This document shows positions 8,439 through 17,572 of a DNA stretch of 64,000 bases, piece by piece (the stretch's first letter is position 1; each line of letters opens with the position of its first letter). The position numbers were made by a program, and so were the translations under genes. The notes beneath the pieces were generated by a model. The model was not told where the DNA came from and ran no database searches. It saw only the letters and a list, made by a program, of their open reading frames with translations. The stretch covers positions 96,016-160,015 of the forward strand of contig CALHWD010000006.1 of assembly GCA_938036825.1 (NCBI GenBank). The letters run 5' to 3'. This stretch comes from an uncultured Candidatus Saccharibacteria bacterium (GTDB lineage: Bacteria; Patescibacteriota; Saccharimonadia; Saccharimonadales; Saccharimonadaceae).

Positions 8439-10967
8439 ATGCAACTACCTCGAGGAAGACAACAACCAGCCCGGATGGGCAGATATGCCAACTTTGGAGA
8501 GGTTCGCCAGTCGAAGCCACCGCGCCGAAGACGCGAGCATAAGCATTTCTTGTGGTTTTGGAATATGAGCAAAAAGAAAAAGGCGATGGTGATCCTGACG
8601 CCAATTTTGCTGTTTTTGTTGATTGTGCCGATTTTGACGTACCTATATTATGCACGTGATATTTCTGACCAAGAGCGGCTGATGAACCGTAACAATACTG
8701 GTATCGTGCTCAATGATGTCAACAACAAGCCACTCTATAGTGTGGGGCGAGCCCAGCACCGCAATATGGTCAAGCTGGCTGATATCTCTGACAGTATGAA
8801 GAATGCGCTGCTAGCTAGTGAGGATAAAGACTTCTATAAGCATGCTGGGTTTAATCCAATCAGTATCTTCCGGGCAGCCTTCCAGCGCCATGGCGGCGGC
8901 TCGACCATTACGCAGCAGCTCGCCAAGAATACTGTTCTCACAAGCGAGCAGACTTTTATGCGTAAGTACCAAGAGCTGTTTGTGGCACTAGCGATCGAGC
9001 AGAATTATACCAAGGACCAGATCCTCGAGATGTATCTCAACTCTGTGTACTATGGTGAAGACTCATTTGGTATCGAGGAGGCAGCCAAGATTTACTTTGG
9101 TAAAGCACCAAAGGACCTCACGTTGGCTGAGAGCGCTATGCTTGTTGGTGTGCTGCCAGCCCCAACCGCTTACTCGCCAATCAGTGGCAGCCCAGAGAAG
9201 GCCAAGCAGCGCCAAAAGACAGTGCTCGGACGTATGGTTGATGTGGGTGCCATCACTAATGAGCAAAAAGACGCAGCGTATGCGCAGCAGCTCTCGTATG
9301 CATCGACGGCAAATACCGTTAAGTCGATTGCGCCACACTTTGCCCAGATGGTTATAAACCAACTCAAACAGAAACTATACAGTGCGGAAGATAAAAATGC
9401 GTATGATAAGTTAATGCGCTCGGGCTACCAGGTGAAAACAACACTTAATATGGATACTCAGCAGATGCTAATCAATAACGTCTCCAAGCAGATTCCATAC
9501 CTCAATAACCGTGGTGGGACGAATGCAAGCGGTGTTGTAATAGACGTTAAGACAGGTCGGGTGCGCGCACTGGTGGGTAGTGCTGACTACAACAACCCGC
9601 AGTGGGGTAATGTCAATATGGCCACAACACCGCGCCAGCCAGGCAGTAGCTTCAAGCCGATCTACTATGCCGGGGCACTAGCCGAGGGGGTTATTACACC
9701 AGCGACAATTTTCCAAGATAAGCCAACTGACTTTGGCGGTGGCTACCAACCGCTCAACGCTGACAAACGTTGGCACGGGAGTGTGACGACGCGTCGAGCA
9801 ATTAGCTGGTCGCTCAATATCCCGAGCGTGGAGATCATGAAGAAGTTTGGTATTAGTAAGTCGGTTCAAACGGCTAACAATCTTGGTATCTCGTCGATTA
9901 CTCAAGCAACAGGTGAGAAGAATGGTTTGTCTCTCGCACTTGGCTCGGGTGAGGCATCGCTAACGCAAATGACTAATGCCTATGCAGCATTTGGCAACCA
10001 AGGGCAGCAATTTGAACTGGGGCTCATTGAGCAGGTTAATGACAAATACAACAAGAAAGTTAGTTGGCCCAACGCAACAAGCAAGCGGGCAATTAGCGAA
10101 GGCGGGGCCTACTTGATCTCAAACATCCTATCGGACAACTCGGCACGAGCGAGTGTGTTTGGCTCGAGCCTCACAGTGCCTGGCCACACTGCGGCCGTCA
10201 AGACAGGGACGACGAATGATAACAAAGATGCGTGGACGATTGGCTATAACCCAGAGTATGCCGTTGGCGTTTGGGTCGGTAATAATAACAATACACCAAT
10301 GGACTACGGTGGCTCAGACATGGCAGGGCCAATCTGGCGCAACACAATGACGAAACTCTTAGCAGGCCAGTCGAATACCCAATTCCCTGTACCAAGTGGT
10401 GTCGTGCAGCGCTCGGTCTGTACGAGCGACGGTGGCTTGGCTACTACTGAGAATGCCAAGGGGACATACAAAGAATACTTCCTAACTGGCGCATTGCCAA
10501 CCAAGCAATGTAATGTTGTGCGTACCAAGATCCAAGTTTGTAATCTCAGTGATAAAAAGATGGAGTCTATCTACGAAGATGACTTCGACAGCACGAAGTA
10601 CTCGAAGAACAGTTCGGACTGCTCCACGACGAAACAGCAAATCCGCGTCTGTGACGTTGAGCAAAAACGCATCATTACTATCGACGAAAAAGACTTTGAC
10701 AGTAGCCGCTACTCGAAGAATATCGCGAGCTGTCGGTCAAGCAGCAGTGGTAGTTCTGGTAGTACGGACGATGATGATAGTGACAACAACTCGGGTAATA
10801 TAACTGGTGGTACACGCCGTCGCAATAATACAGGTAACAACAATGGAAATACTGGAGGGACCAGCGGGGGCAACTCTGGTACGGGTGGTACCAGTGGTGA
10901 TGGCAATTCTGGACAGAGTGGTCAGAACAATACCGGTGGTGGCAATAACAACTACAACTATTTCTAG
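8439..10967 (+). CDS. Bifunctional penicillin-binding protein (class A: transglycosylase and transpeptidase)
   Basis: Polymerises and cross-links peptidoglycan outside the membrane. Order: basic cytoplasmic N-terminus; one transmembrane segment (about 48-70); GT51 transglycosylase with catalytic Glu in ASEDKDFYKHAG and the GGGSTITQQLAKN block; transpeptidase with SxxK (PGSSFKPI), SxN (SWSLN) and KTG (AVKTGTTND). After about residue 665 there are two Cys-bounded repeats (VCNLSDKKMESIYEDDFDS and VCDVEQKRIITIDEKDFDS, each ending in a YSKN block). A Ser/Gly/Asn-rich low-complexity tail follows to residue 842. The tail repeats are not part of the usual family and may bind wall or form disulfides. 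ruvA follows after 25 nt. Confidence 0.96.
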   Translation: MQLPRGRQQPARMGRYANFGEVRQSKPPRRRREHKHFLWFWNMSKKKKAMVILTPILLFLLIVPILTYLYYARDISDQERLMNRNNTGIVLNDVNNKPLYSVGRAQHRNMVKLADISDSMKNALLASEDKDFYKHAGFNPISIFRAAFQRHGGGSTITQQLAKNTVLTSEQTFMRKYQELFVALAIEQNYTKDQILEMYLNSVYYGEDSFGIEEAAKIYFGKAPKDLTLAESAMLVGVLPAPTAYSPISGSPEKAKQRQKTVLGRMVDVGAITNEQKDAAYAQQLSYASTANTVKSIAPHFAQMVINQLKQKLYSAEDKNAYDKLMRSGYQVKTTLNMDTQQMLINNVSKQIPYLNNRGGTNASGVVIDVKTGRVRALVGSADYNNPQWGNVNMATTPRQPGSSFKPIYYAGALAEGVITPATIFQDKPTDFGGGYQPLNADKRWHGSVTTRRAISWSLNIPSVEIMKKFGISKSVQTANNLGISSITQATGEKNGLSLALGSGEASLTQMTNAYAAFGNQGQQFELGLIEQVNDKYNKKVSWPNATSKRAISEGGAYLISNILSDNSARASVFGSSLTVPGHTAAVKTGTTNDNKDAWTIGYNPEYAVGVWVGNNNNTPMDYGGSDMAGPIWRNTMTKLLAGQSNTQFPVPSGVVQRSVCTSDGGLATTENAKGTYKEYFLTGALPTKQCNVVRTKIQVCNLSDKKMESIYEDDFDSTKYSKNSSDCSTTKQQIRVCDVEQKRIITIDEKDFDSSRYSKNIASCRSSSSGSSGSTDDDDSDNNSGNITGGTRRRNNTGNNNGNTGGTSGGNSGTGGTSGDGNSGQSGQNNTGGGNNNYNYF
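10510..10738 (+). repeat. Tandem Cys-bounded protein repeat in the PBP C-terminus (coding)
   Basis: Two diverged coding units of about 38 codons, each of form (K/R)IxVC...K...I.EDxFDSxxYSKN...C. They are seen only in this gene within the window. Confidence 0.6.
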
Positions 10968-10992
10968 ATGAGATTGTGAGGGTGTATAACGC

Positions 10993-11568
10993 GTGATTGC
11001 TCATATTGCTGGTCAAGTTGATGAGAAGTTTGCGGGTAGTGTCATCATTGACGTGCAGGGGGTTGGCTACGAAATAGCGGTTGCGGCGCACGATTATGAT
11101 GCGATGCAGCTTGGTGAGGCAGTTAAACTCTATACATATCACCACATTCGAGAGCAAGCCCAAGAGCTGTTTGGCTTTTCGTCGCGGGCAGCCAAGAAAC
11201 TGTTTGAGCTGCTCATTACTGTGCAGGGTGTGGGTCCCAAGGCGGCACTGGCTATTCTCAGTCTTGGTGAGGCTGAGCAGGTGCGTAATGCCCTAGCCAA
11301 TGCCGATGCGGCCTTTATCCAAAAAGCCAGTGGGGTGGGCAAAAAGACTGCTGAGCGTGTGGTGGTAGACCTGCGAGATAAGGTGGGTGTGCCGACGTAC
11401 TATGCTACTCACGACGCGCCTGTGCAGACGGAGCTTGATACAAACGACGAAGCGCTCGAAGCGTTGGTTGCGCTGGGCTATACACTGGCAGATGCCACCA
11501 AAGTACTTGCTCATGTCGATACGAGTTTGCCCACAGCGCAGCGAGTGACAATGGCTTTGAAGCAGTAA
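10993..11568 (+). CDS. ruvA: Holliday junction branch migration protein RuvA
   Basis: Tetrameric junction-binding protein that loads RuvB. It has the N-terminal OB-fold (MIAHIAGQVDEKF), a double helix-hairpin-helix (TVQGVGPKAALAIL and SGVGKKTAERVVVDL) and a C-terminal domain III (EALVALGYTLADATK). 191 aa is usual. The GTG start at 10993 has no strong Shine-Dalgarno; GAGGGTG lies upstream, and TATAAC is almost abutting. It follows the PBP gene by 25 nt and may be read through from it. Confidence 0.96.
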   Translation: MIAHIAGQVDEKFAGSVIIDVQGVGYEIAVAAHDYDAMQLGEAVKLYTYHHIREQAQELFGFSSRAAKKLFELLITVQGVGPKAALAILSLGEAEQVRNALANADAAFIQKASGVGKKTAERVVVDLRDKVGVPTYYATHDAPVQTELDTNDEALEALVALGYTLADATKVLAHVDTSLPTAQRVTMALKQ

Positions 11569-11590
11569 CAATGTAAAGAGAGAGGACGGG

Positions 11591-12010
11591 ATGGCAAAAA
11601 TATTTGTATCAGGGCAGATTGGTGATATTCCTGTAGTGCAGCAAGTGCAAGCAGCGTTGGTGGCGGCTGGGCATGAGATTACTCATGATTGGACGCGCAA
11701 CGAAGGCGGCAGTAAGATGTTGGTTGGTCAGCAGACGAAGTTCGATCAAGCAGCAGAGTCAGCACGTCGTGCCACAAATGACATGAATGGTGTAACTGAG
11801 AGCGACGTCTACATTATCTGCACCGATAATGAAAAGGCAGGTAAGGGTATGTATGTCGAACTGGGTGGAGCGCTAGCACTCAATACGACTACTGGTTCAC
11901 CACGAATTTATCTATTGGGTCAACGCAAGCATGCAACAATCTTTTATTTCCACCCCTCGATTCGCTTGTGTGACTCGGTAGATGAAATTATTGCTGACCT
12001 TGATCATTGA
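11591..12010 (+). CDS. Nucleoside 2-deoxyribosyltransferase-like protein
   Basis: Small Rossmann-like protein starting MAKIFVSGQIGD, with D/T-rich loops and the GMYVELGGALA segment. The Glu there corresponds to the nucleophile of nucleoside 2-deoxyribosyltransferases, which exchange bases between deoxynucleosides. 139 aa is within family range. GAGAGGACGGG precedes the ATG. This fits nucleotide salvage in an organism that imports nucleosides. Other members of the clan are DNA-base hydrolases, so the substrate is uncertain. Confidence 0.75.
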   Translation: MAKIFVSGQIGDIPVVQQVQAALVAAGHEITHDWTRNEGGSKMLVGQQTKFDQAAESARRATNDMNGVTESDVYIICTDNEKAGKGMYVELGGALALNTTTGSPRIYLLGQRKHATIFYFHPSIRLCDSVDEIIADLDH

Positions 12011-12050
12011 TTAGGAATAACGCAAAAAATATGAGATACGAGCACATGGT

Positions 12051-12620
12051 GTGAAAAATCCTGAACAGAAAAATTCGGAGAAACCTGATGTGCAGCACAT
12101 ATCTCGCCTAAGAGAAATGGCGAGTGTGGGACTGACGGCCCTGCGCTATGGTGGCGTAGAATATATTGCACAGCAGGTGCGTGACGGCAAGCCGATTGGG
12201 CCTGCGCTTGCAGCTTTTATGGTGGCTGATGTTGCTGATGGGCAAATTCTTGACGATACGCCACTGCGCCGTGTGACTGACGGCGTGGTGGATACAGCCG
12301 CTGTGGTGCGTGTGATGTATGAGCTAGGCAAGCGCTACCCTGAGGCGCAAGCGGGAATTGCTGCCGTTGCCCTTGGGCAGGCAGCAACTGGCGCAGCCAA
12401 TGCCTACCACCTAGCAAAAACTGGTGAGGTGACCAAAGGTGGGCGCTACAAACGGGCCGCTAATATTACTACGGCGGCTTTTGCTATTATAACGGCACGT
12501 GGCAATCCAAGGCGGACGCGCCTCGCAGGCTGTATAGCGGCTGGCGTTGTTGCAGCCACAACATTACCGCACCTACGTGGAGTTGGCAAGCCGACTGGCA
12601 AACAAGTTCGTCGGTTATAA
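12051..12620 (+). CDS. Possible divergent CDP-alcohol phosphatidyltransferase-like membrane protein
   Basis: 189 aa with moderately hydrophobic helices. The block DVADGQILDDTPLRRVTDGVVD resembles the CDP-OH-P motif DxxDGxxAR(x8)GxxxDxxxD; the first DxxDG and final DxxxD are kept, but AR is replaced by LD and the G is missing. It is either an inactive or divergent phosphatidyltransferase-like protein or a chance resemblance. GTG 12051 is weakly supported and ATG 12117 is an alternative start. It lies upstream of the HD-domain gene, which has its own promoter. Confidence 0.5.
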   Translation: MKNPEQKNSEKPDVQHISRLREMASVGLTALRYGGVEYIAQQVRDGKPIGPALAAFMVADVADGQILDDTPLRRVTDGVVDTAAVVRVMYELGKRYPEAQAGIAAVALGQAATGAANAYHLAKTGEVTKGGRYKRAANITTAAFAIITARGNPRRTRLAGCIAAGVVAATTLPHLRGVGKPTGKQVRRL

Positions 12621-12651
12621 TACGCATAGCTGAGGCGTGTAGGCACCTCTG

Positions 12652-12680
12652 TTGACAACTGATAAACTTACCCATATAAT
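12652..12680 (+). promoter_or_regulatory. Consensus sigma-70-type promoter of the HD-domain gene
   Basis: TTGACA (12652-12657), 17-nt spacer, TATAAT (12675-12680): both hexamers perfect. The ATG at 12690 is 9 nt after the -10, so the leader is at most a few nt. Confidence 0.9.
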
Positions 12681-12689
12681 AGGACATCT

Positions 12690-13433
12690 ATGTTTGATAA
12701 ATTCCCTAACTCTCAGGTTGATAGTGCACCTGAATCAATTAGCCAGTCAAAGGAGTATTATGTAAGAGCCTTTGAGGGGTCGGTGAAACGTGCTTGTGAG
12801 CGCTATCCCAAATTACCTTATCATAATCCTGAGCACATGAAAGATGTGATGCAATCAGTTGGCGAGCTTGTGGAACTTTTGCCTAGTGATGGCTATCCGC
12901 GTGTGATCAGCCCATGGCAAGAGGGACTCCTTGTCTTAGCGGCGGCCTGGCATGATGCTGGCTTCGATGATGAGGCAGCTCAGACGTACCCGACGAAGGA
13001 AGAATATGCGATAGTGCTCATGAAGGAAGATGTCAAGAGTAATGATATTGACCTGACTGATCGTGAGATTGCTTTTCTCGATCGGGCTATTAGGGGTACA
13101 ATTATGGTGCCCGCACTCCAGCAACGTGATACGCCCGAGGCGAAGCTACTCCACCACGCTGATATGGCCTATATGACAGCTGATTGGGAGACATTCTGGC
13201 GCGGTGCCGAGGCGTTCCATCATGAGGAGCATCCAGATATGTCATGGGAGAACTTCCAGCAATTTGAGGCAAAATTCTTCCCAATATATATGGAGTCATT
13301 GAAGAACGACTTTCAATCACTTGGTATTGCTGAGGACGAAATCAAAAAACGATTGGGTACTCTTAAATCTCATCGTAAGCGCATTATGGAAATGGATAAC
13401 CCATGGCGTGGTTCAGCTAAGGTTAGTTTGTAA
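12690..13433 (+). CDS. HD-domain phosphohydrolase-like protein
   Basis: 247 aa. The metal-binding pattern is H in PYHNPEHMKDV, the HD doublet in AAAWHDAGFDDE, and further His/Asp in LLHHADMAYM. Members hydrolyse nucleotides or phosphodiesters in the cytoplasm; the substrate cannot be read from sequence. It is driven by a perfect consensus promoter with almost no leader, so high expression is likely. A HIT-family gene follows with its own promoter and ribosome binding site. Confidence 0.8.
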   Translation: MFDKFPNSQVDSAPESISQSKEYYVRAFEGSVKRACERYPKLPYHNPEHMKDVMQSVGELVELLPSDGYPRVISPWQEGLLVLAAAWHDAGFDDEAAQTYPTKEEYAIVLMKEDVKSNDIDLTDREIAFLDRAIRGTIMVPALQQRDTPEAKLLHHADMAYMTADWETFWRGAEAFHHEEHPDMSWENFQQFEAKFFPIYMESLKNDFQSLGIAEDEIKKRLGTLKSHRKRIMEMDNPWRGSAKVSL

Positions 13434-13492
13434 ATAGAACAATGACAACAAGTATCTCCTCGCTTATAATAAAACGAGAGGAGGTAATAAAA

Positions 13493-13960
13493 ATGAAAAA
13501 CTGTGACATTTGCCCATTCGTGGCAGAGCAAACAACTGATGATCCAGCGGTGGTCTTACAAACCGATCGATGGAATGCAGTGCTCGATCGCAATCAGCTG
13601 TATCTTGGCAAAGGGTTTGTGACGCTGCGTGAACATAAATCATCGCTTGGCGAACTCGACGAGACCGATTGGCGCGAACTCCACGAGGTGATCCGCAGCA
13701 TGGAGCGCGCAATGACTCAGGCCTTTGGTGCAGACGTGTGCAACTGGGAATGCTTGATGAACAATGCCGTCAAGGCTGGGCAGTCGACCCATGTGCACTG
13801 GCACCTCTATCCACGCTATGCTAACGGTACACACTTTGCGGGGGAGGAATTTCCTGACCCAAAGTGGCCACGACATCTAGAGAGTGGTGAGCACCGTGTG
13901 AGTGAGGAGCTGTTTGGCAAGATTGTCCTTGCGGTGCAAGAGAACTTACCGCAGTCTTAA
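13493..13960 (+). CDS. HIT-family nucleotide hydrolase/transferase
   Basis: The histidine-triad motif is HVHWHLYPRY near residue 103, with the upstream NCDICPF and NWECLMNNAVKAGQ blocks. The family hydrolyses or transfers nucleotidyl groups through the central His. 155 aa. TATAAT (13465-13470) and AGGAGG (13479-13484) precede the ATG at 13493; the frame extends to 13442 but that start would lie upstream of the promoter. Cys residues at 4 and 7 near the N-terminus could be a metal pair, as in GalT/HIT relatives. Confidence 0.9.
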   Translation: MKNCDICPFVAEQTTDDPAVVLQTDRWNAVLDRNQLYLGKGFVTLREHKSSLGELDETDWRELHEVIRSMERAMTQAFGADVCNWECLMNNAVKAGQSTHVHWHLYPRYANGTHFAGEEFPDPKWPRHLESGEHRVSEELFGKIVLAVQENLPQS

Positions 13961-14040
13961 GGCAACCAGCGGAAGTAATATAGGATACCTTTTATCTTCG
14001 TAAAAAATCGCATAGATAATTTATCATGCATCACCAATGC

Positions 14041-14046
14041 TATAAT
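14041..14046 (+). promoter_or_regulatory. -10 box of leaderless ruvB
   Basis: TGCTATAAT (hexamer 14041-14046), 6 nt, then ATG 14053. Confidence 0.65.
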
Positions 14047-14052
14047 AAATCT

Positions 14053-15060
14053 ATGGCGATAGAACGAATTGTGGATACCAGTAGCCACGCGGATGATAGC
14101 GAAGAGCAGCGTATTGAGGTGACGCTGCGACCACAGCGCTTTGCGGAGTATGTGGGGCAGGAGCGGCTGAAGAAGAACTTGCAATTGGCAATTGCGGCGG
14201 CGAAGAAGCGTGGCGAGCCAATCGACCATGTCTTGCTCTATGGCCCACCTGGCCTTGGCAAGACAACGATGGCGGCGGTGATTGCCAACGAGATGGGGGC
14301 TGGCTTGCGGGTCACCAGTGGCCCTGCAATTGAGAAAGCGGGCGATTTAGCATCGATCTTGACCAACCTTAATGACGGTGATGTGTTGTTTATCGATGAG
14401 ATTCACCGCTTGGGGCGGGCCGTGGAAGAGATTTTATACTCGGCGATGGAGGACTTCAAGCTCGATATCGTCATTGGCAAAGGGCCCGCGGCCCGCAGTG
14501 TGCGGCTCGATCTACCGCACTTTACGGTAATTGGCGCGACGACACGGACGGGGAGTCTTGCAGCGCCACTGCGTGACCGGTTTGGGCATATCTATCGTTT
14601 GGAATTTTACACCCCAGAGGAGATTGCACAGATTATCACGCGGGCAGCGACTATCCTCGAGACGCGCATCAAGCCAGAGGCGTCGCGACTGCTCTCCACC
14701 AGAGCACGTCTTACACCACGGATTGCTAATCGCTTGCTCAAACGGGTGCGCGACTATGCGGACGTGAATGGTGATGGTATTATTGATGTAACAACGACAA
14801 CGCAGGCGCTGACTCTGCTGGAAGTTGACGAGCTTGGCCTCGACCCAGCCGACCGTAATTTGCTGCGCTCGATGCTTGATACCTATGGTGATAGCCCGGT
14901 TGGCCTGACGACAATTGCCGCTCTGACAGGTGATGAGACAACGACAATAGAGGACTTTTATGAGCCATATCTCCTGCAGATTGGCTTTATTGAGCGGACA
15001 CCGCGAGGCCGACGGGTGACACCTCGAGCGCAGCAGCATCTTGGCCGCGCAATAGAGTAA
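14053..15060 (+). CDS. ruvB: Holliday junction branch migration ATPase RuvB
   Basis: AAA+ motor that drives branch migration with RuvA. Walker [10 protein letters not shown], Walker B FIDEIHRL, sensor and arginine-finger region [18 protein letters not shown], and the C-terminal winged helix ending [15 protein letters not shown]. 335 aa is standard. The ATG at 14053 is used because the -10 box ends 6 nt before it; the extra upstream codons from 14026 overlap the promoter. Confidence 0.98.
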   Translation: MAIERIVDTSSHADDSEEQRIEVTLRPQRFAEYVGQERLKKNLQLAIAAAKKRGEPIDHVLLYGPPGLGKTTMAAVIANEMGAGLRVTSGPAIEKAGDLASILTNLNDGDVLFIDEIHRLGRAVEEILYSAMEDFKLDIVIGKGPAARSVRLDLPHFTVIGATTRTGSLAAPLRDRFGHIYRLEFYTPEEIAQIITRAATILETRIKPEASRLLSTRARLTPRIANRLLKRVRDYADVNGDGIIDVTTTTQALTLLEVDELGLDPADRNLLRSMLDTYGDSPVGLTTIAALTGDETTTIEDFYEPYLLQIGFIERTPRGRRVTPRAQQHLGRAIE

Positions 15061-15090
15061 GAGGTATAAGGTGATAAGCCAAAGATATGC

Positions 15091-15096
15091 TACAAT
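15091..15096 (+). promoter_or_regulatory. -10 box of leaderless PH-domain gene
   Basis: TGCTACAAT (hexamer 15091-15096), 6 nt, then ATG 15103. Confidence 0.55.
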
Positions 15097-15102
15097 ATAC
15101 CC

Positions 15103-15867
15103 ATGAATTCACAACGATTGCAACGCAATGATCCACCACGGCCCGTCGCCTATGATGTTGATGGCAACCCACTCTATGCCGAGCCGCCCACAGCACCACG
15201 GGCAAGCAGCACACTCTACGATGTGAGCGGCAAAGAAGGTGCTCCTCACTACCATGCGCCGCGCCCAGAAGCAAGCGTATCGCGAGTGCCGTCAGAAGTG
15301 CGCCGCCGCCATGATGAGTCAGTCATGGCCTTCCCAAATCTCAACCTGAGCGAGCAAGAGTACATCATTAGCGTGGTGCGTCGCCACCCGATTGGCATGT
15401 TGCCGGCGATTGTTATGTCGACCTTGATGACGAGTATTGTTTTGGCATTAATGTTTAATTACGATTATATTTTTGACCTTCTCCATCTGCCAACGTCTGC
15501 CTCTGGGTCGTTTATGTTGCTGTGTATGGCGCTTATCTTGGCCTTTATCCTTGGCGGCTATGTGTCGGTCTGGGTTTATACGCGCAATATGTTTTATCTA
15601 ACGAATGAGAGTGTTATTCAGGAGATTCAGACGAGTATTTTTTCACACACCGAGCAAACGGTCAGCCTGATGAATATCGAAGATGCCAGCTACAACCAGC
15701 GTGGTGTCCTCCAAGCGATGTTTAATTATGGCTCTATTCGCCTCAGTACGGAGGGCGACGAAACAACCTATCGCTTCTCATTCGTAGCCAACCCCAAGCA
15801 AGAAATTGCGACGCTTAATAACGCAGTAGAGGACTTCAAGAACGGCCGACCAGTGGCAAATGACTAA
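15103..15867 (+). CDS. PH-domain membrane protein (YdbS/bPH2-like)
   Basis: 254 aa. Residues 1-85 are polar and probably disordered. Two transmembrane helices follow (about 103-125 and 138-163). The C-terminal domain has NMFYLTNESVIQEIQTSIFS and VSLMNIEDASYNQRGVLQAMFNYG, the pattern of bacterial PH-like domains (bPH2). The function of such proteins is poorly defined; they sit in the envelope. It ends at a strong bidirectional terminator facing the pilin gene. Confidence 0.75.
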   Translation: MNSQRLQRNDPPRPVAYDVDGNPLYAEPPTAPRASSTLYDVSGKEGAPHYHAPRPEASVSRVPSEVRRRHDESVMAFPNLNLSEQEYIISVVRRHPIGMLPAIVMSTLMTSIVLALMFNYDYIFDLLHLPTSASGSFMLLCMALILAFILGGYVSVWVYTRNMFYLTNESVIQEIQTSIFSHTEQTVSLMNIEDASYNQRGVLQAMFNYGSIRLSTEGDETTYRFSFVANPKQEIATLNNAVEDFKNGRPVAND

Positions 15868-15887
15868 TACTAGCAGATGTTGATGAC

Positions 15888-15920
15888 AAAAACACCGAGC
15901 AGACAAAGCTCGGTGTTTTT
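15888..15920. terminator. Bidirectional terminator
   Basis: AAAAACACCGAGC, 7-nt loop, GCTCGGTGTTTTT. It serves the PH-domain gene and the convergent pilin gene. Confidence 0.92.
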
Positions 15921-15941
15921 GCACATCTATGCGATAGAGAT

Positions 15942-16340
15942 TTAGGTATTATTGCGGTTGGTTTTGGTGTAGTCTGCCTCCCGCTCTAAGTTGGCGGTGA
16001 GTTTGTAGCCTTTGCACTGGTTATCGGTGGTGCAGTCGGTGCCACTGTAGTGGTAGCTAGACTGAGCACTGCCAAGCTTATGACCATTTGGATCGGTAAA
16101 GAGCGATGGGTCAACCGAGCGCAGTGTTTTGCTGTCAATCGTGTTGGGGTAGTGGTTATTCTTCTCGAAATACACTTCTTCTAGGCTGTAGTACATCGCG
16201 TTGATGGCGGTCTTGCGCTGGTTGTCGCGCTGCGTTGCTTCGGTTGCGATTTTCTCGCTAAAAAAGAGCCAGCTGCCCGTTGCAAGGAGAGCGATCACAA
16301 CGATGAGCTCGATGACGGTAAATCCTTTACGTGCCTTCAT
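15942..16340 (-). CDS. Type IV pilin-like protein (prepilin)
   Basis: Class III/type IV prepilin signature: short basic leader MKARKG, cleavage before FTVIELIVVIALLA (Glu5 conserved), then a long amphipathic helix. Pairs of Cys in the C-terminal half (GTDCTTDNQCKG) may form the D-loop disulfide. 132 aa. It would be processed by a prepilin peptidase not present in the window and assembled by the PilB/C/M/N/O machinery encoded at 21.7-27.4 kb. On the minus strand TGCTATAAT ends 6 nt before the ATG. Confidence 0.88.
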   Translation of the reverse strand: MKARKGFTVIELIVVIALLATGSWLFFSEKIATEATQRDNQRKTAINAMYYSLEEVYFEKNNHYPNTIDSKTLRSVDPSLFTDPNGHKLGSAQSSYHYSGTDCTTDNQCKGYKLTANLEREADYTKTNRNNT

Positions 16341-16346
16341 GGTGTT

Positions 16347-16352
16347 ATTATA
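16347..16352 (-). promoter_or_regulatory. -10 box of leaderless pilin gene
   Basis: Minus-strand TATAAT (16352 to 16347) with TGC upstream and 6 nt to the start at 16340. Confidence 0.65.
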
Positions 16353-16514
16353 GCATGCTCATCACGAAAAAATCTCCTCGAGAGACTCGTTATCGCTTAG
16401 CACTCCATATTGATCGATCAGTGAGAAGTTGGAGATTATAAAAATAAATCGGTGATAGTCGAGGTATTGTTACTTTAAATCAATCTCCACGCGGACAACG
16501 GCAAGAGATTCTGG

Positions 16515-16520
16515 TATAAT
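16515..16520 (+). promoter_or_regulatory. recA -10 box
   Basis: TGGTATAAT (hexamer 16515-16520). Unlike many neighbours, recA has a short leader with AGGAGAGGGG (16531-16540). No obvious LexA-type palindrome is seen. Confidence 0.6.
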
Positions 16521-16544
16521 AAATTCTTGAAGGAGAGGGGACGT

Positions 16545-17570
16545 ATGACCAAACAATCGAATACGACACAAACCACAGACGACGGCAAGCTCAAAGCGCT
16601 TGGCCTCGCGATGGATCAGATTACAAAACAATTTGGCGATGGCGCTATTATGAAGCTTGGCGAATTCCATCAGGCAGATGTAGCGGTGATTCCGTCTGGC
16701 TCGCTGAGCCTCGATCTTGCGCTGGGCGGTGGCTATCCTAAGGGGCGCATTATCGAGATTTATGGGCCAGAGAGTAGTGGCAAGACGACACTCACGTTGC
16801 ATGCTATTGCTGAGATTCAGAAGCAGGGTGGCACAGCGGCCTTTGTTGATGCCGAGCATGCGCTCGACCCGAGCTATGCCAAGAAGCTTGGCGTCGATAC
16901 AGACAACCTTTTGGTGTCGCAGCCAGATAATGGTGAGCAAGCATTGGAGATTACAGAGACGCTGGTGCGGTCGAATGCCGTTGACCTCATCGTGGTGGAC
17001 TCGGTGGCAGCGTTGACGCCGCAAGCAGAAATTGACGGTGACATGGGTGATTCACACATGGGTCTCCAGGCTCGCTTGATGAGCCAAGCACTACGTAAGC
17101 TAACGGGGATTATCAACAAGAGCAAAGCAACCGTCATTTTCATCAACCAGATCCGCATGAAAATCGGCGTAATGTTTGGCAACCCCGAGACGACAACTGG
17201 TGGTAATGCGCTGAAGTTCTATGCCTCGCAGCGGGTGGATATCCGCCGGATTGGGCAAATCAAAGTGGGTGATGACATTCGCGGTAACCGCACGAAGGTA
17301 AAGGTGGTGAAGAACAAGATTGCGCCACCCTTCCGCGTTGCTGAGTTCGACATCATGTACAACGAAGGCATCTCCAAGACAGGGGATATTCTCGACCTCG
17401 CGGTGCAGCATGGCATTGTTGATAAGTCTGGTGCTTTCTTCAAATACAGTGGCGAGACAATTGGCCAAGGTCGCGACAAGACCAAAGAATATCTCAAAGA
17501 GCATGCCGATACCTTAGCTGAAATTGATAGTAAAGTTCGTGAGGCAGTAAAGGCGGCGGAAGAAGCGTAG
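16545..17570 (+). CDS. recA: Recombinase RecA
   Basis: ATP-dependent strand-exchange protein for homologous recombination. Walker [10 protein letters not shown], the Walker B-like [13 protein letters not shown], the L1/L2 region ([20 protein letters not shown], then [19 protein letters not shown]) and the C-terminal domain are all present. 341 aa is normal. The start is fixed by AGGAGAGGGG upstream of ATG 16545. The HIT gene begins 3 nt after the stop, and recX is nearby at 20372. Confidence 0.99.
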   Translation: MTKQSNTTQTTDDGKLKALGLAMDQITKQFGDGAIMKLGEFHQADVAVIPSGSLSLDLALGGGYPKGRIIEIYGPESSGKTTLTLHAIAEIQKQGGTAAFVDAEHALDPSYAKKLGVDTDNLLVSQPDNGEQALEITETLVRSNAVDLIVVDSVAALTPQAEIDGDMGDSHMGLQARLMSQALRKLTGIINKSKATVIFINQIRMKIGVMFGNPETTTGGNALKFYASQRVDIRRIGQIKVGDDIRGNRTKVKVVKNKIAPPFRVAEFDIMYNEGISKTGDILDLAVQHGIVDKSGAFFKYSGETIGQGRDKTKEYLKEHADTLAEIDSKVREAVKAAEEA

Positions 17571-17572
17571 CA

